7,031 bases of DNA from ZC4RG35 sp964571765. Lineage in GTDB: Bacteria; Actinomycetota; Acidimicrobiia; Spongiisociales; ZC4RG35. Positions 1-7,031 of the stretch are shown here, piece by piece (within the stretch, counting starts at the first letter, position 1; each line of letters opens with the position of its first letter). Under the pieces are notes generated by a model. That model was not told where the DNA came from, made no database searches, and was given only the letters and a program-made list of their open reading frames with translations. Where the stretch lies: contig CAZNDH010000055.1 of the NCBI GenBank assembly GCA_964571765.1, positions 1 through 7,031 on the forward strand. The letters run 5' to 3'. Both the position numbers and the translations under genes were made by a program.

Positions 1-2556
<2,556 letters not shown>

Positions 2557-2560
2557 CACC

Positions 2561-2596
2561 CTCCGGGGACCGGCCCTTCGGGGTCGGCCTCGGGGG
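2561..2596 (+). terminator. GC-rich hairpin after rpoC, UUCG loop
   Basis: Begins 4 nt after the rpoC stop. The inner stem pairs 2570-2576 (CCGGCCC) with 2581-2587 (GGGTCGG), with one G-U pair, closed by the extra-stable C(UUCG)G tetraloop. Beyond a mismatch the stem continues with 2566-2568/2589-2591 and, past another mismatch, 2561-2564/2593-2596. No T-tract follows, so it differs from the E. coli form of intrinsic terminator; U-poor hairpins are often seen at actinobacterial gene ends. It probably ends or attenuates the rpoBC transcript. It could instead be an mRNA 3'-end stabiliser. Confidence 0.6.
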
Positions 2597-2705
2597 CACC
2601 TTCGACGTCGCAGCGAGCGCACCTCGCCGATGACCGGGTATTCCTGCCGGGGCGACTACAGTCGGGCGGAGACGTCCATTCAGGCGTGCGAGCGGGCGGG
2701 GCAAT

Positions 2706-2727
2706 AGGGAGGAAACTTCACCCGTTG
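2706..2727 (+). promoter_or_regulatory. Ribosome binding site and TTG start of first membrane protein
   Basis: AGGGAGGA at 2706-2713 is the best Shine-Dalgarno match in the gap. It lies 12 nt before an in-frame TTG at 2725, which is somewhat long spacing. An in-frame GTG at 2686 would add 13 residues and place this purine tract inside the gene. The TTG start puts the N-terminal motif (Gly9, Leu12, Pro14, Phe17, Glu23, Leu25) at exactly the same residue numbers as in the downstream paralogue, which also has a purine tract 13 nt before its start. That agreement decides the start. Confidence 0.7.
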
Positions 2728-4620
2728 AGCGATTCTTCAGAGTCTCAGGGCTACCACCTGAACCCTGATGCCTTCTATGTCGAGCTCTCCGAGTACCTGG
2801 CGGCCACCCCGCCGAGGAGAGGTCTCCGCAAGAGGCGAGGGGCCGGGGATGCCCTCGGCTATCACTTGGAGCCGGACGCTCTATCCAGGGAGTTGGCCCG
2901 GCACTTAGCCTCCACGCCTCCGGGAACTCCGTGGCCAGGCTTGCCCTCCAGATCGGGGGCCGATCCGAGTGGTCGGTGGGCTCGTCGCAGGATCATGGCC
3001 GCCGCGGTGGCCGCCTTCCTGGTGGTGGGGGCACTGGCGGTTGGAGCGGTCTCCGGATGGCTCGCTGACTTCTTTGTCGAGGCAGTGGCAGTGGCTGAGC
3101 CGGAGGAGCCGCTCCGCCCGGTGGCATCCGGGACGGAATCATCCGGCTACACCCCTCCGACTGTCCGGGCGACCGAGCCGACGACGACGACCACCCTGGC
3201 ACCAGAGGATGACGAGCCCGAGGTCCTCCCCGAGGTGGTGGAGCAACCGGAAACCACGGCCGCCACCACCCCGTCACCCGGGCCGAGACGACCCACCTCG
3301 AACTCCACCGCCCCCAATCCGGCCCCGACCACCACCGACCCGCGGCCCACCACGACCGACCCGGGGCCCACCGCCACTACCACCCCCGCCGACATCACAA
3401 ATCCCACAGTGACGCTGAGCACCCCGTCGAACAGGGCCGTCTACAACCAGGGTTCGCTGGTCAACGCCTCCTATTCCTGTGCCGACTCGGGCTCCGGGAT
3501 CACCTCGTGTGTGGGCACCGTCCCCAACGGGCGGCCCATCACCACCTCCATCCTCGGCCAGCGGACTTTCTCCGTCACCGCCACCGACGCCGCAGGCAAC
3601 ACAACCACGGTGACCCACACCTACACCGTGGTAGACATCACCAACCCCACGGTGACCCTGACCCGACCTGCCGACGGCGCCACCTTCACCCAGGGTGCGG
3701 TGGTCAACGCCTCCTACTCGTGTGCCGACTCCGGTTCTGGGATCGAGAGCTGTGTGGGCCACGTCCCCAGCGGTTCACCGATCAACACCTCAGCCCTGGG
3801 TGAGCGGACCTTCACCGTGACCGCCACCGACCGGGCAGGCAACACCACCACGGTGAGCCACGTCTACACCGTGGTCGACACCACCAGCCCGACGGTGAGC
3901 CTGGTGACCCCGGCCGACGGGGCCACCTACCAGCAGAACTCGACGGTCAACGCCCAATACTCCTGCAGCGACCTCGGCTCGGGGATTGCCTCCTGCTCGG
4001 GGTCGGTGCCCAACGGGTCGCCGATCAACACTTCCATCTTGGGCTCGAGGACGTTCACGGTGACCGCCCGGGACCACGCCGGGAACACCGCCACCGTGAC
4101 GCATACCTACACGGTGGTGGACAACACCGACCCGGTGGTGACCATCATCACCCCGGCCGACGGCTCTACTTACGCCCAGGGTGCAGTGGTGAATGCTTCG
4201 TTCTCCTGCAGTGATTCGGGGTCCGGGATCGCGTCCTGCTCGGGGTCGGTGCCCAACGGGTCGCCGATAAACACTTCCATCTTGGGCTCGAGGACGTTCA
4301 CGGTGACCGCCCAGGACAACGCGGGGAACACCGCGACCGTGACCCACACCTACACGGTGGTGGAGAACGCCGACCTGATGGTGACCATCTTCACTCCGGC
4401 CAACGGAGCCCAATACCTCCAGGGGTCGGTGATCATCGCTGAGTACACCTGTAGCGCTCCGGGCGGGATCGCAGAGTGCCAGGGCACCGTGGCATCCGGG
4501 GACGCCATCGACACCGCCCAGCCCGGTGAACGGACATTCACCGTGACCGCCACCGACCACGCGGGTAACACCGCGGTGGTCACCCACATCTATCGGGTGG
4601 CTCCCAACCGGCCCAATTAG
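2725..4620 (+). CDS. Single-pass surface protein with duplicated cytoplasmic motif, Thr/Pro stalk and five Ig-like repeats
   Basis: 631 residues from TTG 2725. I do not recognise a named gene. N-terminal region (1-89): hydrophilic and Arg-rich, with two copies of a 22-residue motif at 9-30 and 45-66. Residues 90-113 form one hydrophobic helix after Arg87-Arg88-Arg89, which predicts N-in/C-out topology with no cleavable signal. Residues ~119-222 are a Thr/Pro/Glu stalk. Residues 223-631 hold five beta-sandwich, Ig/HYR-like repeats, each with G[QE]RTF-type and TATDxAGN-type strands. Each repeat carries a Cys pair: 252/262, 333/343, 414/424, 495/505, 576/585, probably disulfides outside the cell. 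The protein ends shortly after repeat five with no LPXTG signal or C-terminal membrane helix. The stop TAG is followed in frame by a second TAG (4621). Adhesion, cell-wall contact or sensing are possible roles; nothing in the sequence chooses between them. Confidence 0.85.
   Translation: MSDSSESQGYHLNPDAFYVELSEYLAATPPRRGLRKRRGAGDALGYHLEPDALSRELARHLASTPPGTPWPGLPSRSGADPSGRWARRRIMAAAVAAFLVVGALAVGAVSGWLADFFVEAVAVAEPEEPLRPVASGTESSGYTPPTVRATEPTTTTTLAPEDDEPEVLPEVVEQPETTAATTPSPGPRRPTSNSTAPNPAPTTTDPRPTTTDPGPTATTTPADITNPTVTLSTPSNRAVYNQGSLVNASYSCADSGSGITSCVGTVPNGRPITTSILGQRTFSVTATDAAGNTTTVTHTYTVVDITNPTVTLTRPADGATFTQGAVVNASYSCADSGSGIESCVGHVPSGSPINTSALGERTFTVTATDRAGNTTTVSHVYTVVDTTSPTVSLVTPADGATYQQNSTVNAQYSCSDLGSGIASCSGSVPNGSPINTSILGSRTFTVTARDHAGNTATVTHTYTVVDNTDPVVTIITPADGSTYAQGAVVNASFSCSDSGSGIASCSGSVPNGSPINTSILGSRTFTVTAQDNAGNTATVTHTYTVVENADLMVTIFTPANGAQYLQGSVIIAEYTCSAPGGIAECQGTVASGDAIDTAQPGERTFTVTATDHAGNTAVVTHIYRVAPNRPN
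2749..2814 (+). repeat. Cytoplasmic motif copy 1 (protein residues 9-30)
   Basis: First copy of the shared motif G-x-x-L-[NED]-P-[DS]-[AS]-[FL]-x-x-[ER]-[LM]-[AS]-[ER]-[YH]-L-A-[AS]-[ST]. Here it begins GYHLNPDAF and ends EYLAATPP. Phe17, Leu21 and Leu25 are spaced i/i+4/i+8, as expected for one hydrophobic face of a short helix starting after Pro14. An Arg-rich linker separates it from copy 2. Confidence 0.7.
2857..2922 (+). repeat. Cytoplasmic motif copy 2 (protein residues 45-66)
   Basis: Second copy in the same protein, beginning GYHLEPDAL and ending RHLASTPP. Leu53, Leu57 and Leu61 repeat the i/i+4/i+8 pattern. It starts 36 residues after copy 1 and about 24 residues before the membrane segment. 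Confidence 0.7.
3391..4617 (+). repeat. Five tandem Ig-like domain repeats, 243-nt period
   Basis: Repeat units start at 3391, 3634, 3877, 4120 and 4363, so the first four are exactly 81 codons each. The fifth runs to the end of the gene and is one residue shorter between its cysteines (C-x8-C rather than C-x9-C). Units open with D-x-T-[NSD]-P-[TV]-V and close with H-x-Y-x-V. Bases 3991-4069 (unit 3) and 4234-4312 (unit 4) differ at a single position (4026 C versus 4269 A), far closer than the other units are to each other. Confidence 0.93.
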
Positions 4621-4719
4621 TAGCTGTCTACCGTTCAGGTCGACAGTCTTGAGCTACGTTGACACGGGTGACGGTCGTCGCAGCTCTTCCCCGCCACCGG
4701 CAGCGGGCACAACACAGAG

Positions 4720-4740
4720 AAGGAAGCACGGGCCCAAGTG
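4720..4740 (+). promoter_or_regulatory. Ribosome binding site and GTG start of second membrane protein
   Basis: AAGGAAG at 4720-4726 is the only purine-rich Shine-Dalgarno-like tract near GTG 4738. Spacing is about 13 nt from AGGA, as long as in the upstream paralogue. The GTG start places the shared motif at residue 9. Confidence 0.5.
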
Positions 4741-5574
4741 ACCGAGCCCTTTGACCCGGAGGGTCGGCGTCTCGACCCCAGCTCCTTCGCCAAGCGAATG
4801 GCGGAGCACCTCGCTTCGTCACGCCCCCCCGACCAGCCAGGCCCACGTCGACGCCGCCCCAAGGGGCCCCGCCACGAGCGTCGACGTCGCGAGTCCCTGG
4901 GAAGGAGCCTGACCCTGGCGGCGATCGCCGCAATCTGCGTAGGCACCGGGCTGGCATTGGCCACCGTGGTGGTATGGCTGGCCGGAGTGTTCGCCGAACC
5001 CGGTGAAGTAGCGGTGCCCGGTGTCTCGTTCCCCGGTCAGGCAGCCCCCGCCAGCCAGCCGGAGGACACCGCGCCCGTCGGTGAGACGACCACCACCACG
5101 GTCGTCGCCTCGATCATCACGGTCCCGGGTGTCTCCAGTGGAGGCAGGGGTCCTTTCCCGTTCGCCACCTTCCCCACCTCGACCACCTCGACCACCGCTC
5201 CTCCGGTGACAACCGGGCCGCCGGTGCCTACCACCGGCGCCCCGACATCACCAACCACTGCCTCCCCCGGCCCGACTACCACCAGCCCTCCATCCCAGCC
5301 GACCACCACCTCGCCACCACCCCAGCCCACCACCACTGGGGCTCCGCCCACGACCGTGGCGACGACGACCACGACCACGACCACGACAACGACCACGACA
5401 ACGACGTTTCCTGAGGAATCGACCACCACCGAAGAGCCTCCGTGCAGTCCCCCATGTCCTCCGGGGCCCCCTGGGGGCGGCAAAGGAGGAGGAGCCACAT
5501 CAGGGGGGCTCATCGCCCTCTCCGCCCTGATCGCGCTGGGGGTGACCAGCATGGTTGCCCCCGGCCGGGACTGA
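4738..5574 (+). CDS. Membrane protein with Thr/Pro-rich ectodomain, N-terminal paralogue of the upstream gene
   Basis: 278 residues from GTG 4738; no named family recognised. The N-terminus carries one copy of the motif found twice in the upstream protein (residues 9-30), then a strongly basic stretch (Arg37-Arg40, Arg48-Arg51), then a hydrophobic helix at about 57-85 ending WLAGVF. The upstream protein ends its helix WLADFF. Topology should be N-in. Residues 86-235 are low complexity: Thr/Pro/Ser with runs such as TTTSPP and an unbroken run of 15 Thr (209-223), a candidate O-glycosylated wall-spanning stalk. A short Cys/Pro/Gly segment (Cys236, Cys240, then GGGKGGG) precedes a second hydrophobic stretch, 258-273, with a tail of only five residues. 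It may therefore be a two-pass protein with its whole middle outside. The gene lies 117 nt after the upstream stop and is probably co-transcribed with it. Confidence 0.8.
   Translation: MTEPFDPEGRRLDPSSFAKRMAEHLASSRPPDQPGPRRRRPKGPRHERRRRESLGRSLTLAAIAAICVGTGLALATVVVWLAGVFAEPGEVAVPGVSFPGQAAPASQPEDTAPVGETTTTTVVASIITVPGVSSGGRGPFPFATFPTSTTSTTAPPVTTGPPVPTTGAPTSPTTASPGPTTTSPPSQPTTTSPPPQPTTTGAPPTTVATTTTTTTTTTTTTTTFPEESTTTEEPPCSPPCPPGPPGGGKGGGATSGGLIALSALIALGVTSMVAPGRD
4762..4830 (+). repeat. Cytoplasmic motif copy 3 (residues 9-31 of second protein)
   Basis: Third copy of the shared motif, beginning GRRLDPSSF and ending EHLASSRPP. Gly9, Leu12, Pro14, Phe17, Glu23, Leu25 and Ala26 fall on the same residue numbers as in copy 1 of the upstream protein. 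Phe17, Met21 and Leu25 keep the i/i+4/i+8 hydrophobic spacing. Confidence 0.65.
5362..5406 (+). repeat. ACN triplet tract coding 15 consecutive threonines
   Basis: Fifteen Thr codons in a row, a mix of ACG, ACC and ACA, partly in an ACGACC hexamer pattern. Any change in the number of triplets keeps the frame and only alters stalk length. The mixed third bases make it less slippery than a pure triplet repeat. Confidence 0.9.
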
Positions 5575-5579
5575 CCCAC

Positions 5580-5600
5580 GGCGCGGCTAAGGCCAGCGCC
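5580..5600 (+). terminator. Hairpin after second membrane protein gene
   Basis: Begins 6 nt after the stop at 5572-5574. GGCGC (5580-5584) pairs with GCGCC (5596-5600) and GGC (5585-5587) with GCC (5592-5594), with loop TAAG and a single bulged A at 5595: eight G-C pairs in all. No T-tract follows, as with the hairpin after rpoC. Its place just before the rpsL promoter fits a transcript boundary. Confidence 0.5.
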
Positions 5601-5640
5601 ACCAGGCGCAGCCCCCTCGCCTCAGCTCGGTTCGCTCTGT

Positions 5641-5681
5641 CCAGGTACCAAGTACCAGAAGTCAATTTGGTACATCCCTGG
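5641..5681 (+). promoter_or_regulatory. Operator-like dyad over the rpsL -35 region
   Basis: GTACCAA (5645-5651) is matched by its exact reverse complement TTGGTAC (5667-5673), and a further direct copy of GTACCA lies at 5652-5657. The outer bases CCAGG (5641-5645) and CCTGG (5677-5681) are also complementary, with four extra bases in the right arm. The right half-site covers the proposed -35 box, so a bound protein would be expected to affect transcription. No regulator can be named. Confidence 0.4.
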
Positions 5682-5696
5682 GGATTCACATACAAT
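5667..5696 (+). promoter_or_regulatory. Sigma-70-type promoter for rpsL-rpsG(-fusA)
   Basis: TACAAT at 5691-5696 matches the -10 consensus in five of six positions. TTGGTA at 5667-5672 matches the -35 consensus in four of six, with an 18-nt spacer. The area is locally AT-rich compared with its surroundings. Transcription would start near 5703, giving a leader of about 128 nt before rpsL. Confidence 0.6.
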
Positions 5697-5702
5697 CTGG
5701 CG

Positions 5703-5830
5703 TCGCTTCCCATGCGTCCCCAGGCGCGTCGGGAACGAGTCGGGTGCAGACCTGCACCGGGCACGCAAGGTTTCACACAACAGGAACGGTTGTGGGTGCG
5801 CCCATGCCGCTTTCTCGCGTTAGGAGCACA
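5703..5830 (+). other. Structured 5' leader of the str transcript
   Basis: Non-coding stretch between the inferred start of transcription and rpsL. Two inverted repeats are visible. GGTGCA (5743-5748) pairs with TGCACC (5753-5758) around a 4-nt loop. CACAAC (5776-5781) pairs with GTTGTG (5789-5794) around a 7-nt loop. They could form an r-protein or attenuation target; this is inference from position and pairing only. Confidence 0.35.
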
Positions 5831-5833
5831 ATG
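5822..5833 (+). promoter_or_regulatory. Ribosome binding site and start of rpsL
   Basis: AGGAG at 5822-5826 lies 4 nt before ATG 5831. Another in-frame ATG at 5804 would add nine residues not found in S12 proteins and would put this site inside the gene. The product from 5831 begins MPTIEQLVREGR, the standard S12 N-terminus. Confidence 0.85.
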
Positions 5834-6202
5834 CCAACGATCGAGCAACTTGTCCGCGAGGGCAGGAAGCCAAAGAAGAAGAAGGTGAAGACCGCAGGTC
5901 TTGCCGGAGCGCCACAACGACGTGGGGTATGCACCCGCGTCTACACCGTGACGCCCAAGAAGCCGAACTCGGCGTTGCGCAAGGTGTGCCGTGTTCGTCT
6001 CAACTCAGGAGTGGAGGTGACCGCCTACATTCCCGGTGAAGGGCACAACCTCCAGGAGCACAGCATCGTCCTGGTCCGCGGGGGTCGGGTCCGAGACCTC
6101 CCCGGAGTCCGCTACAAGGTGATCAGGGGCACCCTCGACGCCTCCGGTGTGAGCGATCGCAAGAAGGCCCGCAGCCGCTACGGGACCAAGAAGGGCTCCT
6201 GA
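5831..6202 (+). CDS. rpsL: 30S ribosomal protein S12
   Basis: 123 residues, about the usual S12 length. It sits at the decoding centre of the small ribosomal subunit and takes part in tRNA selection accuracy. Conserved stretches: PQRRGVCTRVYTVTPKKPNS (28-47, with Lys43 and Lys44), PGEGHNLQEHS (68-78), GGRV-x-DLPG (84-92), and a basic tail ending ARSRYGTKKGS. Asp89 corresponds to the residue that RimO methylthiolates in some bacteria. The notable change is Arg88 (codon CGA, 6092-6094), where E. coli (Lys87 in mature numbering) and M. tuberculosis (Lys88) have Lys; Lys-to-Arg there is a known streptomycin-resistance change. First gene of the str cluster, with its own promoter upstream. Its TGA overlaps the rpsG ATG by one base. 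Confidence 0.99.
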   Translation: MPTIEQLVREGRKPKKKKVKTAGLAGAPQRRGVCTRVYTVTPKKPNSALRKVCRVRLNSGVEVTAYIPGEGHNLQEHSIVLVRGGRVRDLPGVRYKVIRGTLDASGVSDRKKARSRYGTKKGS

Positions 6203-6669
6203 TGAGACGTGCTCCCGCTCAGAAGCGAAAGGTCGAGCCGGATCCGGTATTCCGATCGACGCTGGTCAGCCAGGTGATCAACAAGGTCCTCCTCAAGGGG
6301 AAGAAAGACCTGGCCCGGACCATCGTCTACGACGCATTGGAGACCGTGGAGCAGAGGACCAGCCAAGACCCGACCGTGGTGCTGAAGCGGGCTGTGGACA
6401 ACATCAGGCCCCAGGTGGAAGTACGGTCCCGCCGCGTAGGGGGGAGCAACTACCAGGTGCCGGTGGAGGTGTCCCCGCGGAGACAGGGCAGCCTGGCCAT
6501 CCGCTGGCTGGTCCACTACGCCCGACAGAGGCGTGAGCCGACCATGTCACTGCGTCTGGCCAATGAGATCCTCGACGCCTCCAACAACACCGGGGCGGCG
6601 GTGAAGCGTAAGGAAGACGTGCACAAGATGGCCGAGTCCAACAAGGCCTTCGCCCACTACCGCTGGTAG
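6202..6669 (+). CDS. rpsG: 30S ribosomal protein S7
   Basis: 155 residues, the normal bacterial S7 length. It binds the 3' domain of 16S rRNA, nucleates assembly of the 30S head and lies near the E-site tRNA and mRNA exit. Visible conserved parts: a basic N-terminus (MRRAPAQKRKVEPDP), VINKVLLKGKKDLAR, the QVEVRSRRVGGSNYQVPVEV region, AIRWLVHYAR, and the ending ESNKAFAHYRW. The N-terminus is one or two residues shorter than the common MPRR form. ATG at 6202 shares its A with the rpsL stop (TGATG), and AAGAAGGG (6188-6195) within the end of rpsL supplies a well-spaced Shine-Dalgarno site. Translational coupling with rpsL is very likely. Confidence 0.99.
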   Translation: MRRAPAQKRKVEPDPVFRSTLVSQVINKVLLKGKKDLARTIVYDALETVEQRTSQDPTVVLKRAVDNIRPQVEVRSRRVGGSNYQVPVEVSPRRQGSLAIRWLVHYARQRREPTMSLRLANEILDASNNTGAAVKRKEDVHKMAESNKAFAHYRW

Positions 6670-6706
6670 ACACCAGAGACAAGTTCACCCGAACGTTCCA
6701 GGCAGG

Positions 6707-6733
6707 CGGGTCTCAAGAAGACTCCGGGACCCG
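6707..6733 (+). other. Hairpin in the rpsG-fusA gap
   Basis: CGGGTCTC (6707-6714) pairs with GGGACCCG (6726-6733), eight pairs including one G-U, around an 11-nt loop. It lies 37 nt after rpsG and 58 nt before fusA. No T-tract follows. It may act as an attenuator, a processing or stability element, or a protein target. A palindrome GAACGTTC lies at 6691-6698. No convincing promoter is seen in this 122-nt gap. Confidence 0.4.
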
Positions 6734-6791
6734 AACCACCGGACGAGGGACGTTCACAACCGAATATCGAGCCGGAGCAACCGAGAGAGAA

Positions 6792-7031
6792 ATGAGCAAC
6801 GAAAACGCGCTGCATCACCTGCGTCAGGTGCCGCTGAGCCGTACCCGCAACATCGGGATCATGGCTCACATCGACGCGGGCAAGACAACGCTGACCGAGC
6901 GGATCCTCTATTACACCGGCCGCAACTACAAGATCGGTGAGGTCCACGAAGGCTCCGCCACCATGGACTGGATGGAGCAGGAGCAGGAGCGGGGGATCAC
7001 CATCACCTCTGCTGCCACCACCTGTGTGTGG
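6792..7031 (+). CDS. fusA: Elongation factor G, N-terminal 80 residues (3'-truncated by window)
   Basis: Translational GTPase that drives tRNA-mRNA translocation on the ribosome. The window holds only the start of the G domain. The P-loop AHIDAGKTT at 25-33 includes Lys31 and Thr32. Switch I contains the EF-G-type signature DWMEQEQERGITI at 59-71, with Thr70 in the G2 position. The N-terminus MSNENALHHLRQVPLSRTRN leads directly into the G domain, as in standard EF-G. ATG 6792 is preceded by the weak purine tract GAGAGAGAA (6783-6791); a GGAG at 6774-6777 is too far for ideal spacing. Position after rpsG is the classic str-cluster order, so this is the main fusA and not an EF-G-like paralogue; tuf is expected downstream. 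Confidence 0.98.
   Translation, partial: MSNENALHHLRQVPLSRTRNIGIMAHIDAGKTTLTERILYYTGRNYKIGEVHEGSATMDWMEQEQERGITITSAATTCVW

Noticed and set aside
2657..2662. TACAGT considered as a -10 box for the first membrane protein gene
   Set aside because: There is no acceptable -35 hexamer at 16-18 nt, so it is not listed as a promoter.
3790..4587. Minus-strand open frame with internal repeats opposite the Ig-like array
   Set aside because: The repetition only mirrors the 243-nt coding repeat of the + strand gene, and the product is an Arg/Gly/His-rich shadow.
3391..4617. Regular direct repeats considered as a CRISPR-like or satellite array
   Set aside because: The period is 243 nt, in frame, with protein-level conservation and divergent synonymous sites; there is no short repeat-spacer pattern.
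4620..4657. Inverted repeat GTAGCT/AGCTAC after the first membrane protein gene, considered as a terminator
   Set aside because: The arms are short, the interior is asymmetric and poorly paired, and the close downstream paralogue suggests read-through.
4659..4664. TTGACA considered as a -35 box for the second membrane protein gene
   Set aside because: No TANNNT-type -10 box lies 16-18 nt downstream; the match is probably chance.
5037..5579. Minus-strand frame with a long valine run
   Set aside because: The Val run is the complement of the Thr (ACN) tract, and the + strand frame has the start, motif and membrane helix that explain the region.
5804..5830. In-frame ATG upstream of rpsL
   Set aside because: It would add nine residues absent from S12 proteins, while AGGAG directly precedes ATG 5831.

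Overview
This window is high-GC DNA from a member of the Actinomycetota. The RpoC, S12, S7 and EF-G segments read as actinobacterial, and the RpoC carboxyl-terminal third is especially close to mycobacterial RpoC as I remember it. Two membrane proteins with long Thr/Pro stalks, full of ACC/ACG threonine runs, remind me of the class Acidimicrobiia. That class-level placement is inference. All genes are on the + strand.

Layout: (1) 1-2556, the 3' two-thirds of rpoC (RNA polymerase beta'), cut by the window start, followed at once by a strong GC hairpin with a UUCG loop. (2) 2725-4620, a predicted single-pass surface protein with a cytoplasmic N-terminus, a Thr/Pro stalk and five Ig-like repeats of almost exactly 243 nt. 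(3) 4738-5574, a second membrane protein with a matching N-terminal motif and first membrane segment, but a Thr/Pro low-complexity ectodomain and a C-terminal hydrophobic segment. (4) 5575-5830, a non-coding control region: a terminator-like hairpin, an operator-like dyad, a good sigma-70-type promoter and a structured leader. (5) The str cluster: rpsL (5831-6202), rpsG (6202-6669, overlapping rpsL by one base) and the first 80 codons of fusA (6792-7031, cut by the window end).

The housekeeping genes are ordinary: transcription (rpoC) followed by translation (S12, S7, EF-G). The unusual part is the pair of cell-surface genes between rpoC and rpsL. They share a short cytoplasmic motif (twice in the first protein, once in the second) at the same residue positions from the start, then a similar membrane segment, then unrelated ectodomains. 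This looks like a duplicated 'cytoplasmic tag plus membrane anchor' chassis carrying different extracellular parts. Its function is unknown.

Smaller points: S12 carries Arg at the position where Lys is normal and where Lys-to-Arg changes are known to give streptomycin resistance. The rpsL-rpsG overlap also leaves no room for the E. coli-type S7 autoregulatory site.
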